Shown piece after piece: positions 1-6,330 of a DNA stretch of 15,433 nucleotides. Every line of letters begins with the position of its first letter. Position 1 is the stretch's first letter. The notes under the pieces are model-generated. The model saw nothing but the letters and a program-made list of their open reading frames with translations. It was not told the DNA's origin and did not search any database. Source of the stretch: Methylopumilus sp036567085 (lineage in GTDB: Bacteria; Pseudomonadota; Gammaproteobacteria; Burkholderiales; Methylophilaceae); assembly GCA_036567085.1 (NCBI GenBank), contig DATCVG010000023.1, forward strand, positions 1 to 15,433. Reading direction: 5' to 3'. The translations under genes were made by a program, and so were the position numbers.

Positions 1-41
1 GTGAAAACCCGCCTTTATTGATGTCTATCTAGGAGGTATAC

Positions 42-380
42 ATGAAGTTTATAACAGCAATCATCAAGCCGTTTAAGCTCGATGAAGTTCGTGAAGCGCT
101 ATCCGGTATTGGCGTTCAAGGTATTACTGTGACGGAGGTCAAAGGTTTTGGTCGTCAAAAAGGCCATACGGAACTTTACCGAGGCGCTGAATATGTCATC
201 GATTTTTTACCTAAGGTCAAAATCGAGGCAGCCATTCCAAATAAATTACTCAAACGTGCAGTGGAGGCCATTCAAAAATCAGCGCTCACGGGCAAAATCG
301 GTGATGGCAAAATTTTTGTGATGGAACTCGAGGAAGTTTATCGAATAAGAACTGGTGAAACTGGGGAGGACGCTCTTTAA
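42..380 (+). CDS. glnK: Nitrogen regulatory protein P-II (GlnK type)
   Basis: Small trimeric signalling protein that senses 2-oxoglutarate, ATP/ADP and glutamine status and, in the GlnK branch, plugs the AmtB ammonium channel from the cytoplasmic side. The 112-residue length is the family norm. The N-terminus (MKFITAIIKPFKLDEVREAL) is typical P-II. The T-loop carries Tyr51 in the stretch TELYRGAEYVIDFLPK, the residue uridylylated by GlnD, and the B-loop (TGKIGDGKIFV) and the YRIRTGE segment follow. A perfect Shine-Dalgarno AGGAGG at 31-36 sits five bases before ATG 42 and fixes the start. The stop is 15 bases before amtB, so the two are co-transcribed, and this neighbour is why I call it GlnK rather than GlnB. 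The promoter lies outside the window. Confidence 0.96.
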   Translation: MKFITAIIKPFKLDEVREALSGIGVQGITVTEVKGFGRQKGHTELYRGAEYVIDFLPKVKIEAAIPNKLLKRAVEAIQKSALTGKIGDGKIFVMELEEVYRIRTGETGEDAL

Positions 381-395
381 TCAGAGGATCAAATT

Positions 396-1886
396 ATGAA
401 AAAATTATTATCAACTTTCGCATTAATTAGCTTCTTGTGCCTAAACTTTTTAGGAATGACAAGTATAAGTTTTGCTGATGAAGCAACCTCAGTAAAAGCG
501 AGTAGTGCTGTAACTTTAGTTGCAGATGCTACCCCCGCTGAAAAGCCTGCTGAGGCAAAAGATGAACCTCCTGCACCCACGCCAAATAAGGGTGACACTG
601 CATGGATGATTGTCGCTACCATTATGGTGACCTTAATGGTGATTCCAGGTTTAGCCCTGTTCTATGGCGGATTGGTCAGATCAAAAAATATGTTGTCTGT
701 CCTCATGCAAACCTTCGTTGTATTTTCACTCATGGGTGTTTTATGGGCAATCTACGGATATAGCGTTGCATTTACGGGTGGCACGCCATTTTATGGTGGC
801 TTCAGTAAATTATTTTTAAGTGGCATTACTCCAGACTCTGTAGGTGCTACTTTTAGCAAAGGTGTTGTGATTCCTGAATTCATCTTTGTAGCTTTCCAAT
901 TAACTTTCGCAGCGATTACACCTGCTTTGATTATTGGTGCATTTGCTGAACGTATGAAATTTTCAGCAGTACTTTTATTCTTAATCATCTGGTTTACATT
1001 TGCATACTTACCTATGGCCCACATGGTATGGTATTGGGACGGTCCAGATGCCATCACTGATGCTAAGTCATTAGAAACAGTGATTGGTAATGCTGGCTGG
1101 TTATGGGCGAAAGGTGCACTCGATTTTGCAGGGGGCACAGTGGTTCATATTAATGCGGGTATCGCAGCCCTTGTTGCAGCCATTATGGTGGGTAAGAGAA
1201 TTGGTTATGGCAAGGAAGCGATGCCTCCGCATAGTCTTACATTAACCATGGTAGGCGCTTCATTACTATGGGTGGGCTGGTTTGGTTTTAATGCAGGTTC
1301 AAATCTTGAAGCTACAGGCTTAGCAGCATTAGCGTTTGTGAACACAATGCTCGCTACGGCTGCTGCAACGCTTTCTTGGATTGCTTTTGAATGGGTCTTA
1401 AAATCAAAACCATCTATGTTAGGCGCAGCTTCAGGCGCGGTCGCAGGACTAGTAGCGATTACTCCAGCATGTGGATTCGTGGGTCCAATAGGTGCACTTG
1501 TGATTGGTGCAGGTGTTTCTCCTATCTGCTTATTCTTCGTGTCTAAAGTTAAAAAAGCTTTTGGTTACGACGATACACTTGATGTATTTGGTGTACACGG
1601 TATAGGTGGTATCTTCGGTGCAATTATGACCGGTATATTCGTAAACCCTGCTTTAGGTGGGACAGGCGTTTACGATTATGTAGCAAATAAAGTAGGTGAG
1701 TTTGATGTGCATACGCAAGTCATGTCTCAACTCTGGGCAGTCGGTACAGCGATTGTGGTATCAGCAACTGTATCTTATATTGCGTTAAAACTAATCGATA
1801 TGACGATTGGTTTACGTGTGAAACCAGATGCTGAGCGTGAAGGTTTAGATATCTCTGAACACGGCGAACAGGCATATTACAAATAA
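396..1886 (+). CDS. amtB: Ammonium transporter AmtB
   Basis: Inner-membrane Amt/Rh channel conducting ammonium/ammonia. The 496-residue product begins with a signal peptide ending near SFA|DE (about residue 27), then a low-complexity Ala/Pro/Glu/Lys stretch to about residue 68, then about eleven membrane helices starting at AWMIVATIMVTL. The pore residues are present: the twin histidines H251 and H401 and the conserved D243. Their spacing (243 to 251 is 8, 251 to 401 is 150) equals D160, H168 and H318 of E. coli AmtB. The C-terminal cytoplasmic tail (GLRVKPDAEREGLDISEHGEQAYYK) is the conserved GlnK-docking tail. A GAGG Shine-Dalgarno at 384-387 supports ATG 396. It is the second gene of the glnK-amtB operon and is closed by a strong terminator. 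Confidence 0.97.
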   Translation: MKKLLSTFALISFLCLNFLGMTSISFADEATSVKASSAVTLVADATPAEKPAEAKDEPPAPTPNKGDTAWMIVATIMVTLMVIPGLALFYGGLVRSKNMLSVLMQTFVVFSLMGVLWAIYGYSVAFTGGTPFYGGFSKLFLSGITPDSVGATFSKGVVIPEFIFVAFQLTFAAITPALIIGAFAERMKFSAVLLFLIIWFTFAYLPMAHMVWYWDGPDAITDAKSLETVIGNAGWLWAKGALDFAGGTVVHINAGIAALVAAIMVGKRIGYGKEAMPPHSLTLTMVGASLLWVGWFGFNAGSNLEATGLAALAFVNTMLATAAATLSWIAFEWVLKSKPSMLGAASGAVAGLVAITPACGFVGPIGALVIGAGVSPICLFFVSKVKKAFGYDDTLDVFGVHGIGGIFGAIMTGIFVNPALGGTGVYDYVANKVGEFDVHTQVMSQLWAVGTAIVVSATVSYIALKLIDMTIGLRVKPDAEREGLDISEHGEQAYYK

Positions 1887-1911
1887 AATATCCTGAAAGT
1901 AGTGACTTCTC

Positions 1912-1939
1912 AAGGGCGCTTTTTAAGCGCCCTTTTTTT
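1912..1939 (+). terminator. Rho-independent terminator after amtB
   Basis: A perfect 10-bp inverted repeat (AAGGGCGCTT at 1912-1921 and AAGCGCCCTT at 1925-1934) with a three-base loop leads into a run of T to 1939. It lies 26 bases after the amtB stop and should end the glnK-amtB transcript before the next gene's promoter. Confidence 0.92.
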
Positions 1940-1965
1940 ATGCATAAAATGAATATGCTTAAAGT

Positions 1966-1971
1966 TATAAT
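1966..1971 (+). promoter_or_regulatory. Consensus -10 box, possible leaderless start
   Basis: TATAAT at 1966-1971 matches the sigma70 -10 consensus exactly and is followed after seven bases by ATG 1979. Transcription would begin at about 1978-1979, so the message would have almost no leader. I see no good -35 box 16-18 bases upstream (AT-rich sequence only). Earlier in-frame ATGs (1940, 1949, 1955) would lie upstream of such a start site. Confidence 0.5.
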
Positions 1972-1978
1972 AGGGCTC

Positions 1979-3178
1979 ATGTTTAAAAAATTTTCTTTTT
2001 TCAATCGCGCATTTCTTAAGAATGCTTTATCACTCATCTTAAGCCACAAGCTTTTTTTCAATGACGGACACATTCCTCCGAAGAATCATAAAATTCCCAA
2101 TCATTTTTTTGGATTAAGCCTGACCATCGAAGATTTAATTGAGGATCCCATAGGTGTCGTTGAGATGTGTCGCCAGCATAAAATTCAAGATGTCACGCTG
2201 CTTATTCCATCAAATCGTATCGGTGAATTTAGCCCTACTTTTATGGATGATTTAATCGGTCACGATATTAAATTTAATCTGAAATTAGTTCTCGTCGACC
2301 AAGAAGATATTTATCTTCAATGGCGAGAACTTTTAGATCTCACATTGCTGGGCTATCAAAAACATATTGCATCCATTGAAATTGAGATGACAAGTTTTGG
2401 TCAAGAAGCACTTCATACATTTTTAAATATCTGGGCCACGACTTTTAACATAGCAAGACTTAAAAAAATTAAAGTAGCAGGGCCTTCTATTCCCTCATTT
2501 AGCCCATTCTTTAATGACATGGTATTCAAGCTTTTAAAAGACAAATATCAGCTCCCTGACATTCATACGATTAATTTAACTAATGAAATGGATAAAGAGC
2601 CTGAACTCGTTTATTCGAATTTCTTGATTCCCAAATTAGGTAAATTTTTTAAATTCAATCTCATTAAAAAATTAGCGCTTATCCAAAGAATCGCTGAAAG
2701 CTTTAACATCAAAACTATTTATGGTGCCATTGAGTTAAAACGTCATGAGATTACGTCATATACTCTTCGCGCAATTTCTTTGCTCATTGCTTGTGGGCGC
2801 CTGACTAAACTTTATCTACCTTATCGAAATGCTGAAGGCGTTTTGTTTCTGGTTGATCGTATGGAAGGCATGACTTATATGGGCGCTTTATTTAATGATA
2901 CGCCCTTTGAAATCCATCACTTTAAAAATGATAAAGAACAAATGCACGCCATTTGGGCACGAGATGATAAAACATTAAATCCAGAGGATTTTTACCATAT
3001 TGAGGATATCTATGCCGCTAAAATCTATGACAGCCATGGAGATATAATCGATCTCACACAATTTAAAATTACAGATACCCCTATCTACCTTGTGTGGCGA
3101 TCTATGGATCCCATTATCTTTATTGATACGCCCAAAGTCTTGGGTCTTAATGTCACTAATATCATGGCCCTATCATGA
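1979..3178 (+). CDS. Unrecognised 399-residue protein upstream of pqqA
   Basis: I do not recognise this family. The reading frame opens at 1940, but I chose ATG 1979 because a perfect -10 box ends seven bases before it. A short basic, hydrophobic N-terminus (MFKKFSFFNRAFLKN) is followed by alternating strand-like and helix-like stretches (for example IQDVTLLIPSNRIGEF, FNLKLVLVDQEDIYL, HIASIEIEMTSFGQEAL, LKKIKVAGPSIPSFSP), which suggests an alpha/beta, perhaps TIM-barrel, fold. The segment FNIKTIYGAIELKRHEI holds a candidate acidic residue. The last 80 or so residues (MHAIWARDD, AAKIYDSHGDIIDL, KITDTPIYLVW) look like the beta-sandwich tail seen on some glycoside-hydrolase-like proteins. There is no signal peptide or clear membrane span. 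It sits between the amtB terminator and pqqA on the same strand, 113 bases before pqqA. Glycan-related function is a guess only. Confidence 0.75.
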   Translation: MFKKFSFFNRAFLKNALSLILSHKLFFNDGHIPPKNHKIPNHFFGLSLTIEDLIEDPIGVVEMCRQHKIQDVTLLIPSNRIGEFSPTFMDDLIGHDIKFNLKLVLVDQEDIYLQWRELLDLTLLGYQKHIASIEIEMTSFGQEALHTFLNIWATTFNIARLKKIKVAGPSIPSFSPFFNDMVFKLLKDKYQLPDIHTINLTNEMDKEPELVYSNFLIPKLGKFFKFNLIKKLALIQRIAESFNIKTIYGAIELKRHEITSYTLRAISLLIACGRLTKLYLPYRNAEGVLFLVDRMEGMTYMGALFNDTPFEIHHFKNDKEQMHAIWARDDKTLNPEDFYHIEDIYAAKIYDSHGDIIDLTQFKITDTPIYLVWRSMDPIIFIDTPKVLGLNVTNIMALS

Positions 3179-3229
3179 AAATCATGAGGTCTAATTCATC
3201 ACTTGTTCCGTGTGTTATGCGTGTGGCCG

Positions 3230-3238
3230 TAATATAGT
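3230..3238 (+). promoter_or_regulatory. Candidate -10 region for pqqA
   Basis: TAATATAGT holds two overlapping -10-like hexamers (TAATAT at 3230-3235 and TATAGT at 3233-3238). No convincing -35 hexamer lies at the right distance, so this is tentative. A start here would give pqqA a leader of roughly 50 bases that begins with the adjacent hairpin. Confidence 0.35.
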
Positions 3239-3261
3239 GCTTCCAATGCATCTTGGAATGC
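3239..3261 (+). other. Hairpin in the pqqA leader
   Basis: GCTTCCAA (3239-3246) pairs with TTGGAA (3253-3258) and GC (3260-3261) with one bulged T, giving an 8-bp stem and a six-base loop. The stretch also contains the direct repeat AATGCA at 3245-3250 and 3257-3262. No T-run follows, so it is not an intrinsic terminator. It could stabilise the 5' end of the message or bind a protein, or be chance. Confidence 0.4.
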
Positions 3262-3291
3262 AGTTGATTAACCCTTTTAAGGAGAAATACT

Positions 3292-3363
3292 ATGTGGACA
3301 ACTCCAGCAGCTACAGAAATGCGTTTTGGCTTTGAAGTAACTATGTACGTAATGAACAAGTAA
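3292..3363 (+). CDS. pqqA: PQQ precursor peptide PqqA (23 aa)
   Basis: Ribosomally made substrate peptide for pyrroloquinoline quinone, the redox cofactor of methanol and other quinoprotein dehydrogenases. PqqE (with PqqD) crosslinks its Glu and Tyr, and the linked pair is then excised. The 23-residue length equals that of the Klebsiella-type peptide. Hallmarks are the N-terminal MW with P5, then R11, G13 and the invariant core E15-V-T-M-Y19, where Glu15 and Tyr19 are the crosslinked residues, then N22 and a basic last residue (K23). Shine-Dalgarno AAGGAG at 3279-3284 lies seven bases before ATG 3292. No pqqB, C, D or E follows: a terminator and the convergent mltA do. The processing genes must be elsewhere, and this may be one of several pqqA copies. 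Confidence 0.93.
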   Translation: MWTTPAATEMRFGFEVTMYVMNK

Positions 3364-3386
3364 TTGTTTATTATTTAAAGTTACTT

Positions 3387-3418
3387 AAAAAAGGAAGCTT
3401 TTTTAGCTTCCTTTTTTT
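3387..3418. terminator. Bidirectional terminator between pqqA and mltA
   Basis: The inverted repeat AAGGAAGCT (3391-3399) and AGCTTCCTT (3405-3413) has a five-T loop, a T-run to 3418 on the plus strand and an A-run from 3387 (T-run on the minus strand). It can stop pqqA transcription rightwards and the thiS-thiG-apaG-mltA operon leftwards. The mltA stop codon (3417-3419) touches its edge. Confidence 0.9.
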
Positions 3419-4670
3419 ATTTAGAAGCTTCCTCAATAGGATTTCGTTTCATCACAAATTCTTGGGTGGCTTTTGGGAATACATAATCCCTAGGCAAAAG
3501 AATCCAGATCTTACCTTGTTGCTTCATAGATCCTGCTTTACGTCCTGCCTCATCGCCACTTCCCCAATAAAAGTCAGCACGCACACCGCCCCGGATAGCA
3601 CCTCCTGTATCTTGAGCTACCATCAGTCGTTCGAGTGGCTCACTCGTATTTGGTTGTGTCGTTGATAGGAAAATAGGGGCGCCTAAAGGAATAAATTTTG
3701 GATCAATCGCGACACTTCGCTCAGCTTCAATCGACACACCTAAGGCACCAATCGGACCTGGTAAATCGTTAGGTAGTTTTCTAAAGAAGACATAGCTCGC
3801 ATTCATATTTAAAAACTCTCGTAACTTAGTAATATTTTTTCGAGCCCAGTTTTTAATGCCTTCCATTGAGGCTTCAGCCAGAGTGATCTCTTTCTTTTGA
3901 ACCAAAGTAGAACCAATCGCTTTGAACGGATAACCATTCTGATCGGCATATCCAATTTGCATGGCCTCCCCATTATCTAACTGAATAATCCCGGATCCTT
4001 GAATCTCTAAAAAGAAAGCTTCGACTGGATCTTCGACCCATACAATTTCATTGCCCGCCAAAGGTGAGCCTTGTCCATCAATCTCAGCTCTTGATAAATA
4101 AGGTATTAATTTATTTCCTGCTAATTTACCACGTAAGCGTTTTGCTTTTAATTCTGGGTAGACTTCACTTAAATCGACCGTGATCAAATCTTTAGGTGTT
4201 GTGTAGAGTGGGACTTTGTAATGTGATGTTTTAACCTTGCTACCCTTCAAGATGGGTTGGTAGTATCCGGTAATTGTGCCAGTATCTGAGCCATCCATAT
4301 TAGTAGCGCTATAGAGATTAAAATATTTTTTAAAATAATTTTTAATATTTTCATCACTAGGTTCTTTCATATCCTCTGCAAGATCGCAGACTTTTTTCCA
4401 AGCATCTTTTTGTTTTAAAACAGAGCAACTTCTAAGCCATGCTGTCCAAGTTAGGAGTACATGGTCACTTTCAAATGAGGATTCAATCGCACTCCAATCT
4501 GATTTTTTTAAAAGGCCATAATCCGGAATTTTTGCGAGATCTTCTTTTTCAGTTTTAATTTTTGGACAATCGCAATTTGATTTTGCGTTCGATGTTTTAT
4601 CTGCCTTTTGTGCTACCTCTGCACATGAGACAAGGAATAAAGTAAGTAACAATAAAATAAAACGTTTCAT
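3417..4670 (-). CDS. mltA: Membrane-bound lytic murein transglycosylase A
   Basis: Outer-membrane lipoprotein that cleaves the MurNAc-GlcNAc bond of peptidoglycan to leave 1,6-anhydro-MurNAc. The 417-residue product starts with a lipoprotein signal (MKRFILLLLTLFLVSC, lipidated Cys16). The MltA barrel domain follows, with TGTITGYYQPILKGS and FFLEIQGSGIIQLDNG. A C-terminal 3D domain carries the family's Asp-rich signature: VAQDTGGAIRG with D354 and RADFYWGSG with D366. One of these should be the catalytic Asp, as in E. coli MltA D308. The ATG directly abuts the apaG stop (TAA then ATG), so it is the last gene of the thiS-thiG-apaG-mltA operon and probably translationally coupled. In several proteobacteria apaG and mltA are neighbours, which fits. 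Confidence 0.93.
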   Translation of the reverse strand: MKRFILLLLTLFLVSCAEVAQKADKTSNAKSNCDCPKIKTEKEDLAKIPDYGLLKKSDWSAIESSFESDHVLLTWTAWLRSCSVLKQKDAWKKVCDLAEDMKEPSDENIKNYFKKYFNLYSATNMDGSDTGTITGYYQPILKGSKVKTSHYKVPLYTTPKDLITVDLSEVYPELKAKRLRGKLAGNKLIPYLSRAEIDGQGSPLAGNEIVWVEDPVEAFFLEIQGSGIIQLDNGEAMQIGYADQNGYPFKAIGSTLVQKKEITLAEASMEGIKNWARKNITKLREFLNMNASYVFFRKLPNDLPGPIGALGVSIEAERSVAIDPKFIPLGAPIFLSTTQPNTSEPLERLMVAQDTGGAIRGGVRADFYWGSGDEAGRKAGSMKQQGKIWILLPRDYVFPKATQEFVMKRNPIEEASK

Positions 4671-5054
4671 TTAGTGAAGCGTCCTTGGCATGGATAAAAT
4701 AAATAGAGGAATTTCTGCATCGAATGATGTCCCATCCTCAGTAACCATTTGATAGGTGCCATGCATCGAACCTACAGGGGTATTGATTTCAGTACCACTT
4801 GTATACGTATAAGATTCATGCGGTTGAATAAGTGGTTGTTCACCGACCACACCTAAACCCTTTACTTCGAAAGATTCTTCATTCGCATCGGTAATAATCC
4901 AATGACGACTCACAAGCTGTGCAGGTATCAACCCATCATTACTGATGGTCACTGTGTAACTAAAAAAATAACGATTATGTTCAACACTTGATTTTTCATC
5001 TATAAATTGAGTTTCCACACTGATACGAATCGCATGTAATTTTGTGGATCCCAT
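4671..5054 (-). CDS. apaG: ApaG-family protein
   Basis: Small immunoglobulin-like beta-sandwich protein of the ApaG/DUF525 family. Its role is not settled; it has been linked to Co2+/Mg2+ resistance and nucleotide or pyrophosphate binding. The 127-residue length matches the E. coli protein (125). Conserved blocks are YTVTISNDGLIPAQLVSRHW, ITDANEESFEVKGLGVVGEQP, the glycine motif VVGEQPLIQPHESYTYTSG, and TPVGSMHGTYQMV. It starts four bases after the thiG stop and has no strong Shine-Dalgarno, so translation is probably coupled to thiG. Cytoplasmic, with no signal peptide. Confidence 0.94.
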   Translation of the reverse strand: MGSTKLHAIRISVETQFIDEKSSVEHNRYFFSYTVTISNDGLIPAQLVSRHWIITDANEESFEVKGLGVVGEQPLIQPHESYTYTSGTEINTPVGSMHGTYQMVTEDGTSFDAEIPLFILSMPRTLH

Positions 5055-5058
5055 AAAG

Positions 5059-5850
5059 TTAGGAAATCATACCTTGTGTGGGAGAGCTCGGTGATGCTGA
5101 ATATAATTTTTTAGTCATTCGTCCAGCTAAAAATGCTTCACGTCCTGCTTCAATCGCTTTTTTCATGGCACTCGCCATCATGATTGGATCATGAGCACTT
5201 GCAATCGCCGTATTCATAAGCACACCTTCGCAACCTAATTCCATGGCAATCGCAGCATCAGATGCGGTTCCTACGCCTGCATCCACTAGCACAGGAACTT
5301 TTGCATGCTCGATAATAATTTGTAAATTCCACGGATTTAAAATACCCATACCTGAACCAATAAGAGAGGCTAGGGGCATAATGGCACAGCAGCCAATATT
5401 TTCTAGTTCTTTCGCCACAATCGGATCATCCGATGTGTACACCATCACATCAAATCCTTCTTTTATTAAAACTTCGGCAGCTTTTAAAGTTTCAATCACA
5501 TTAGGATAAAGTGTTTTGGGGTCTCCCAATACTTCTAATTTTACGAGCTTATGGCCATCTAATAATTCACGCGCTAAACGGAGTGTACGCACCGCATCAT
5601 CGGCTGAATAACATCCTGCTGTATTAGGCAAATAAGTAAAACGACTAGGCGGTACAAAATCTAATAGCGAGGGCTCTCCCTCATTTTGACCAATGTTAGT
5701 GCGGCGAATCGCCACCGTAATAATTTCAGCACCACTCGCATCAATTGCGAGTCTTGTTTGTTCAAAGTCTTTATATTTACCAGTACCTACTAACAACCTT
5801 GATTGGTAGGGTTTTCCTGCAATAAGAAGTTGATCTTTGTTTTGTGTCAT
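5059..5850 (-). CDS. thiG: Thiazole synthase ThiG
   Basis: Forms the thiazole phosphate moiety of thiamin from deoxyxylulose 5-phosphate, dehydroglycine and the sulfur carried as ThiS thiocarboxylate. The 263 residues form a TIM barrel. The Schiff-base lysine is K104 in KLVKLEVLGD. Other conserved blocks are SRLLVGTGKY near the start, ITVAIRRTN, and the phosphate-binding DAGVGTASDAAIAMELGCEG near the end. It starts immediately after the thiS stop (TAG then ATG), the usual thiSG pairing. No thiE, thiO or thiF is adjacent, so dehydroglycine supply and sulfur transfer must be encoded elsewhere. Confidence 0.97.
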   Translation of the reverse strand: MTQNKDQLLIAGKPYQSRLLVGTGKYKDFEQTRLAIDASGAEIITVAIRRTNIGQNEGEPSLLDFVPPSRFTYLPNTAGCYSADDAVRTLRLARELLDGHKLVKLEVLGDPKTLYPNVIETLKAAEVLIKEGFDVMVYTSDDPIVAKELENIGCCAIMPLASLIGSGMGILNPWNLQIIIEHAKVPVLVDAGVGTASDAAIAMELGCEGVLMNTAIASAHDPIMMASAMKKAIEAGREAFLAGRMTKKLYSASPSSPTQGMIS

Positions 5851-6054
5851 CTAACCACCACCTACCGCACCCACAATTTCTAATTGGTCACCATCTTGAA
5901 GTGTGATGTTTTGAAATTCAGATTTTGAAATAATCATGCCGTTTTTTTCTATGGCAATGCGTTTACCTAAGAGATTAAGTTTTGCAACTAAACCTTCGAC
6001 TGTCATCGTACTGTCATCAAAAGATTTTATATTACCGTTGATTCTAAGTTGCAT
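5851..6054 (-). CDS. thiS: Sulfur carrier protein ThiS
   Basis: Ubiquitin-fold sulfur carrier, activated by adenylation at its C-terminal glycine and converted to the thiocarboxylate used by ThiG. The product has 67 residues, begins MQLRINGNIKSFDD and ends in the required di-glycine (AVGGG). I set the start at ATG 6052-6054. The frame stays open further upstream, but the added residues resemble no ThiS and run antisense to the small gene at 6163-6330. No strong Shine-Dalgarno is visible. It is the first gene of the thiS-thiG-apaG-mltA operon. No THI-box sequence lies upstream, so any TPP control would have to differ from that of thiC. Confidence 0.93.
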   Translation of the reverse strand: MQLRINGNIKSFDDSTMTVEGLVAKLNLLGKRIAIEKNGMIISKSEFQNITLQDGDQLEIVGAVGGG

Positions 6055-6077
6055 AGTTGTAAATTTTTTAATGAATA

Positions 6078-6128
6078 TTGAATTTTTATTCAAATTAAAC
6101 GTCTTAAATACGTGAAACACAATTTCAC
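6078..6128. repeat. Two inverted repeats between thiS and a divergent small gene
   Basis: The 108-bp divergent spacer holds two perfect 6-bp dyads: TTGAAT-tttt-ATTCAA at 6078-6093, and GTGAAA-cacaa-TTTCAC at 6112-6128. Either could be an operator for one or both genes, or the start of a leader hairpin. I cannot place firm promoters in this AT-rich spacer. One weak candidate for thiS on the minus strand is TTGAAT with TAAAAA 17 bases downstream. Confidence 0.35.
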
Positions 6129-6162
6129 AAAATGTTTGTTTAATCCCAAAAGGAAACTTTAT

Positions 6163-6330
6163 ATGCAAAATTATAATACAGATTCTACGAAGGCTTTGCC
6201 AAAAGGCAACGGTGAGATAGTTGAGGCTCTCCCTCCAGAATATCAAGAGGCTCCAGCTCAATTTAGCGAATTAGAAAAAGAAAATATTCGTCGCAGACGT
6301 TGGCTTGAATCAATCTCAGATTGCGTTTAA
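6163..6330 (+). CDS. Small hypothetical protein, 55 aa
   Basis: I do not recognise it. The ATG at 6163 follows an AAAGGA Shine-Dalgarno (about 6149-6154) by eight bases, which favours it over an upstream in-frame ATG at 6112. The product is soluble and polar. An N-terminal disordered-looking part (MQNYNTDSTKALPKGNGEIV) is followed by LPPEYQEAPAQFSELEKENI and a run of four arginines (RRRRWLESISDCV), suggesting a helix with an acidic half and a basic half. Such a tail could contact RNA or another protein. It is divergent from thiS, and its stop overlaps the stop of the opposing hydrolase gene by four bases. It shows no Zn-binding or membrane motif. Confidence 0.72.
   Translation: MQNYNTDSTKALPKGNGEIVEALPPEYQEAPAQFSELEKENIRRRRWLESISDCV

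Noticed and set aside
1..41. Possible tail of an upstream gene at the window's left edge
   Set aside because: Only 41 bases are available, with stops in more than one frame, so nothing can be assigned beyond the glnK Shine-Dalgarno.
1940..1978. Earlier start codons for the unrecognised gene before pqqA
   Set aside because: They lie upstream of or within a perfect -10 box and have no Shine-Dalgarno, and they abut the amtB terminator.
3175..3237. 20-codon frame (ATG 3175) overlapping the preceding stop as ATGA, just before the pqqA leader
   Set aside because: No recognisable peptide, no Shine-Dalgarno of its own, and its end coincides with the -10-like TAATATAG; more likely spacer, though a coupled micro-ORF cannot be excluded.
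6055..6261. Upstream extension of the thiS frame
   Set aside because: ThiS proteins are about 66 residues and start at MQLRING; the extension overlaps a divergent small gene with its own Shine-Dalgarno.
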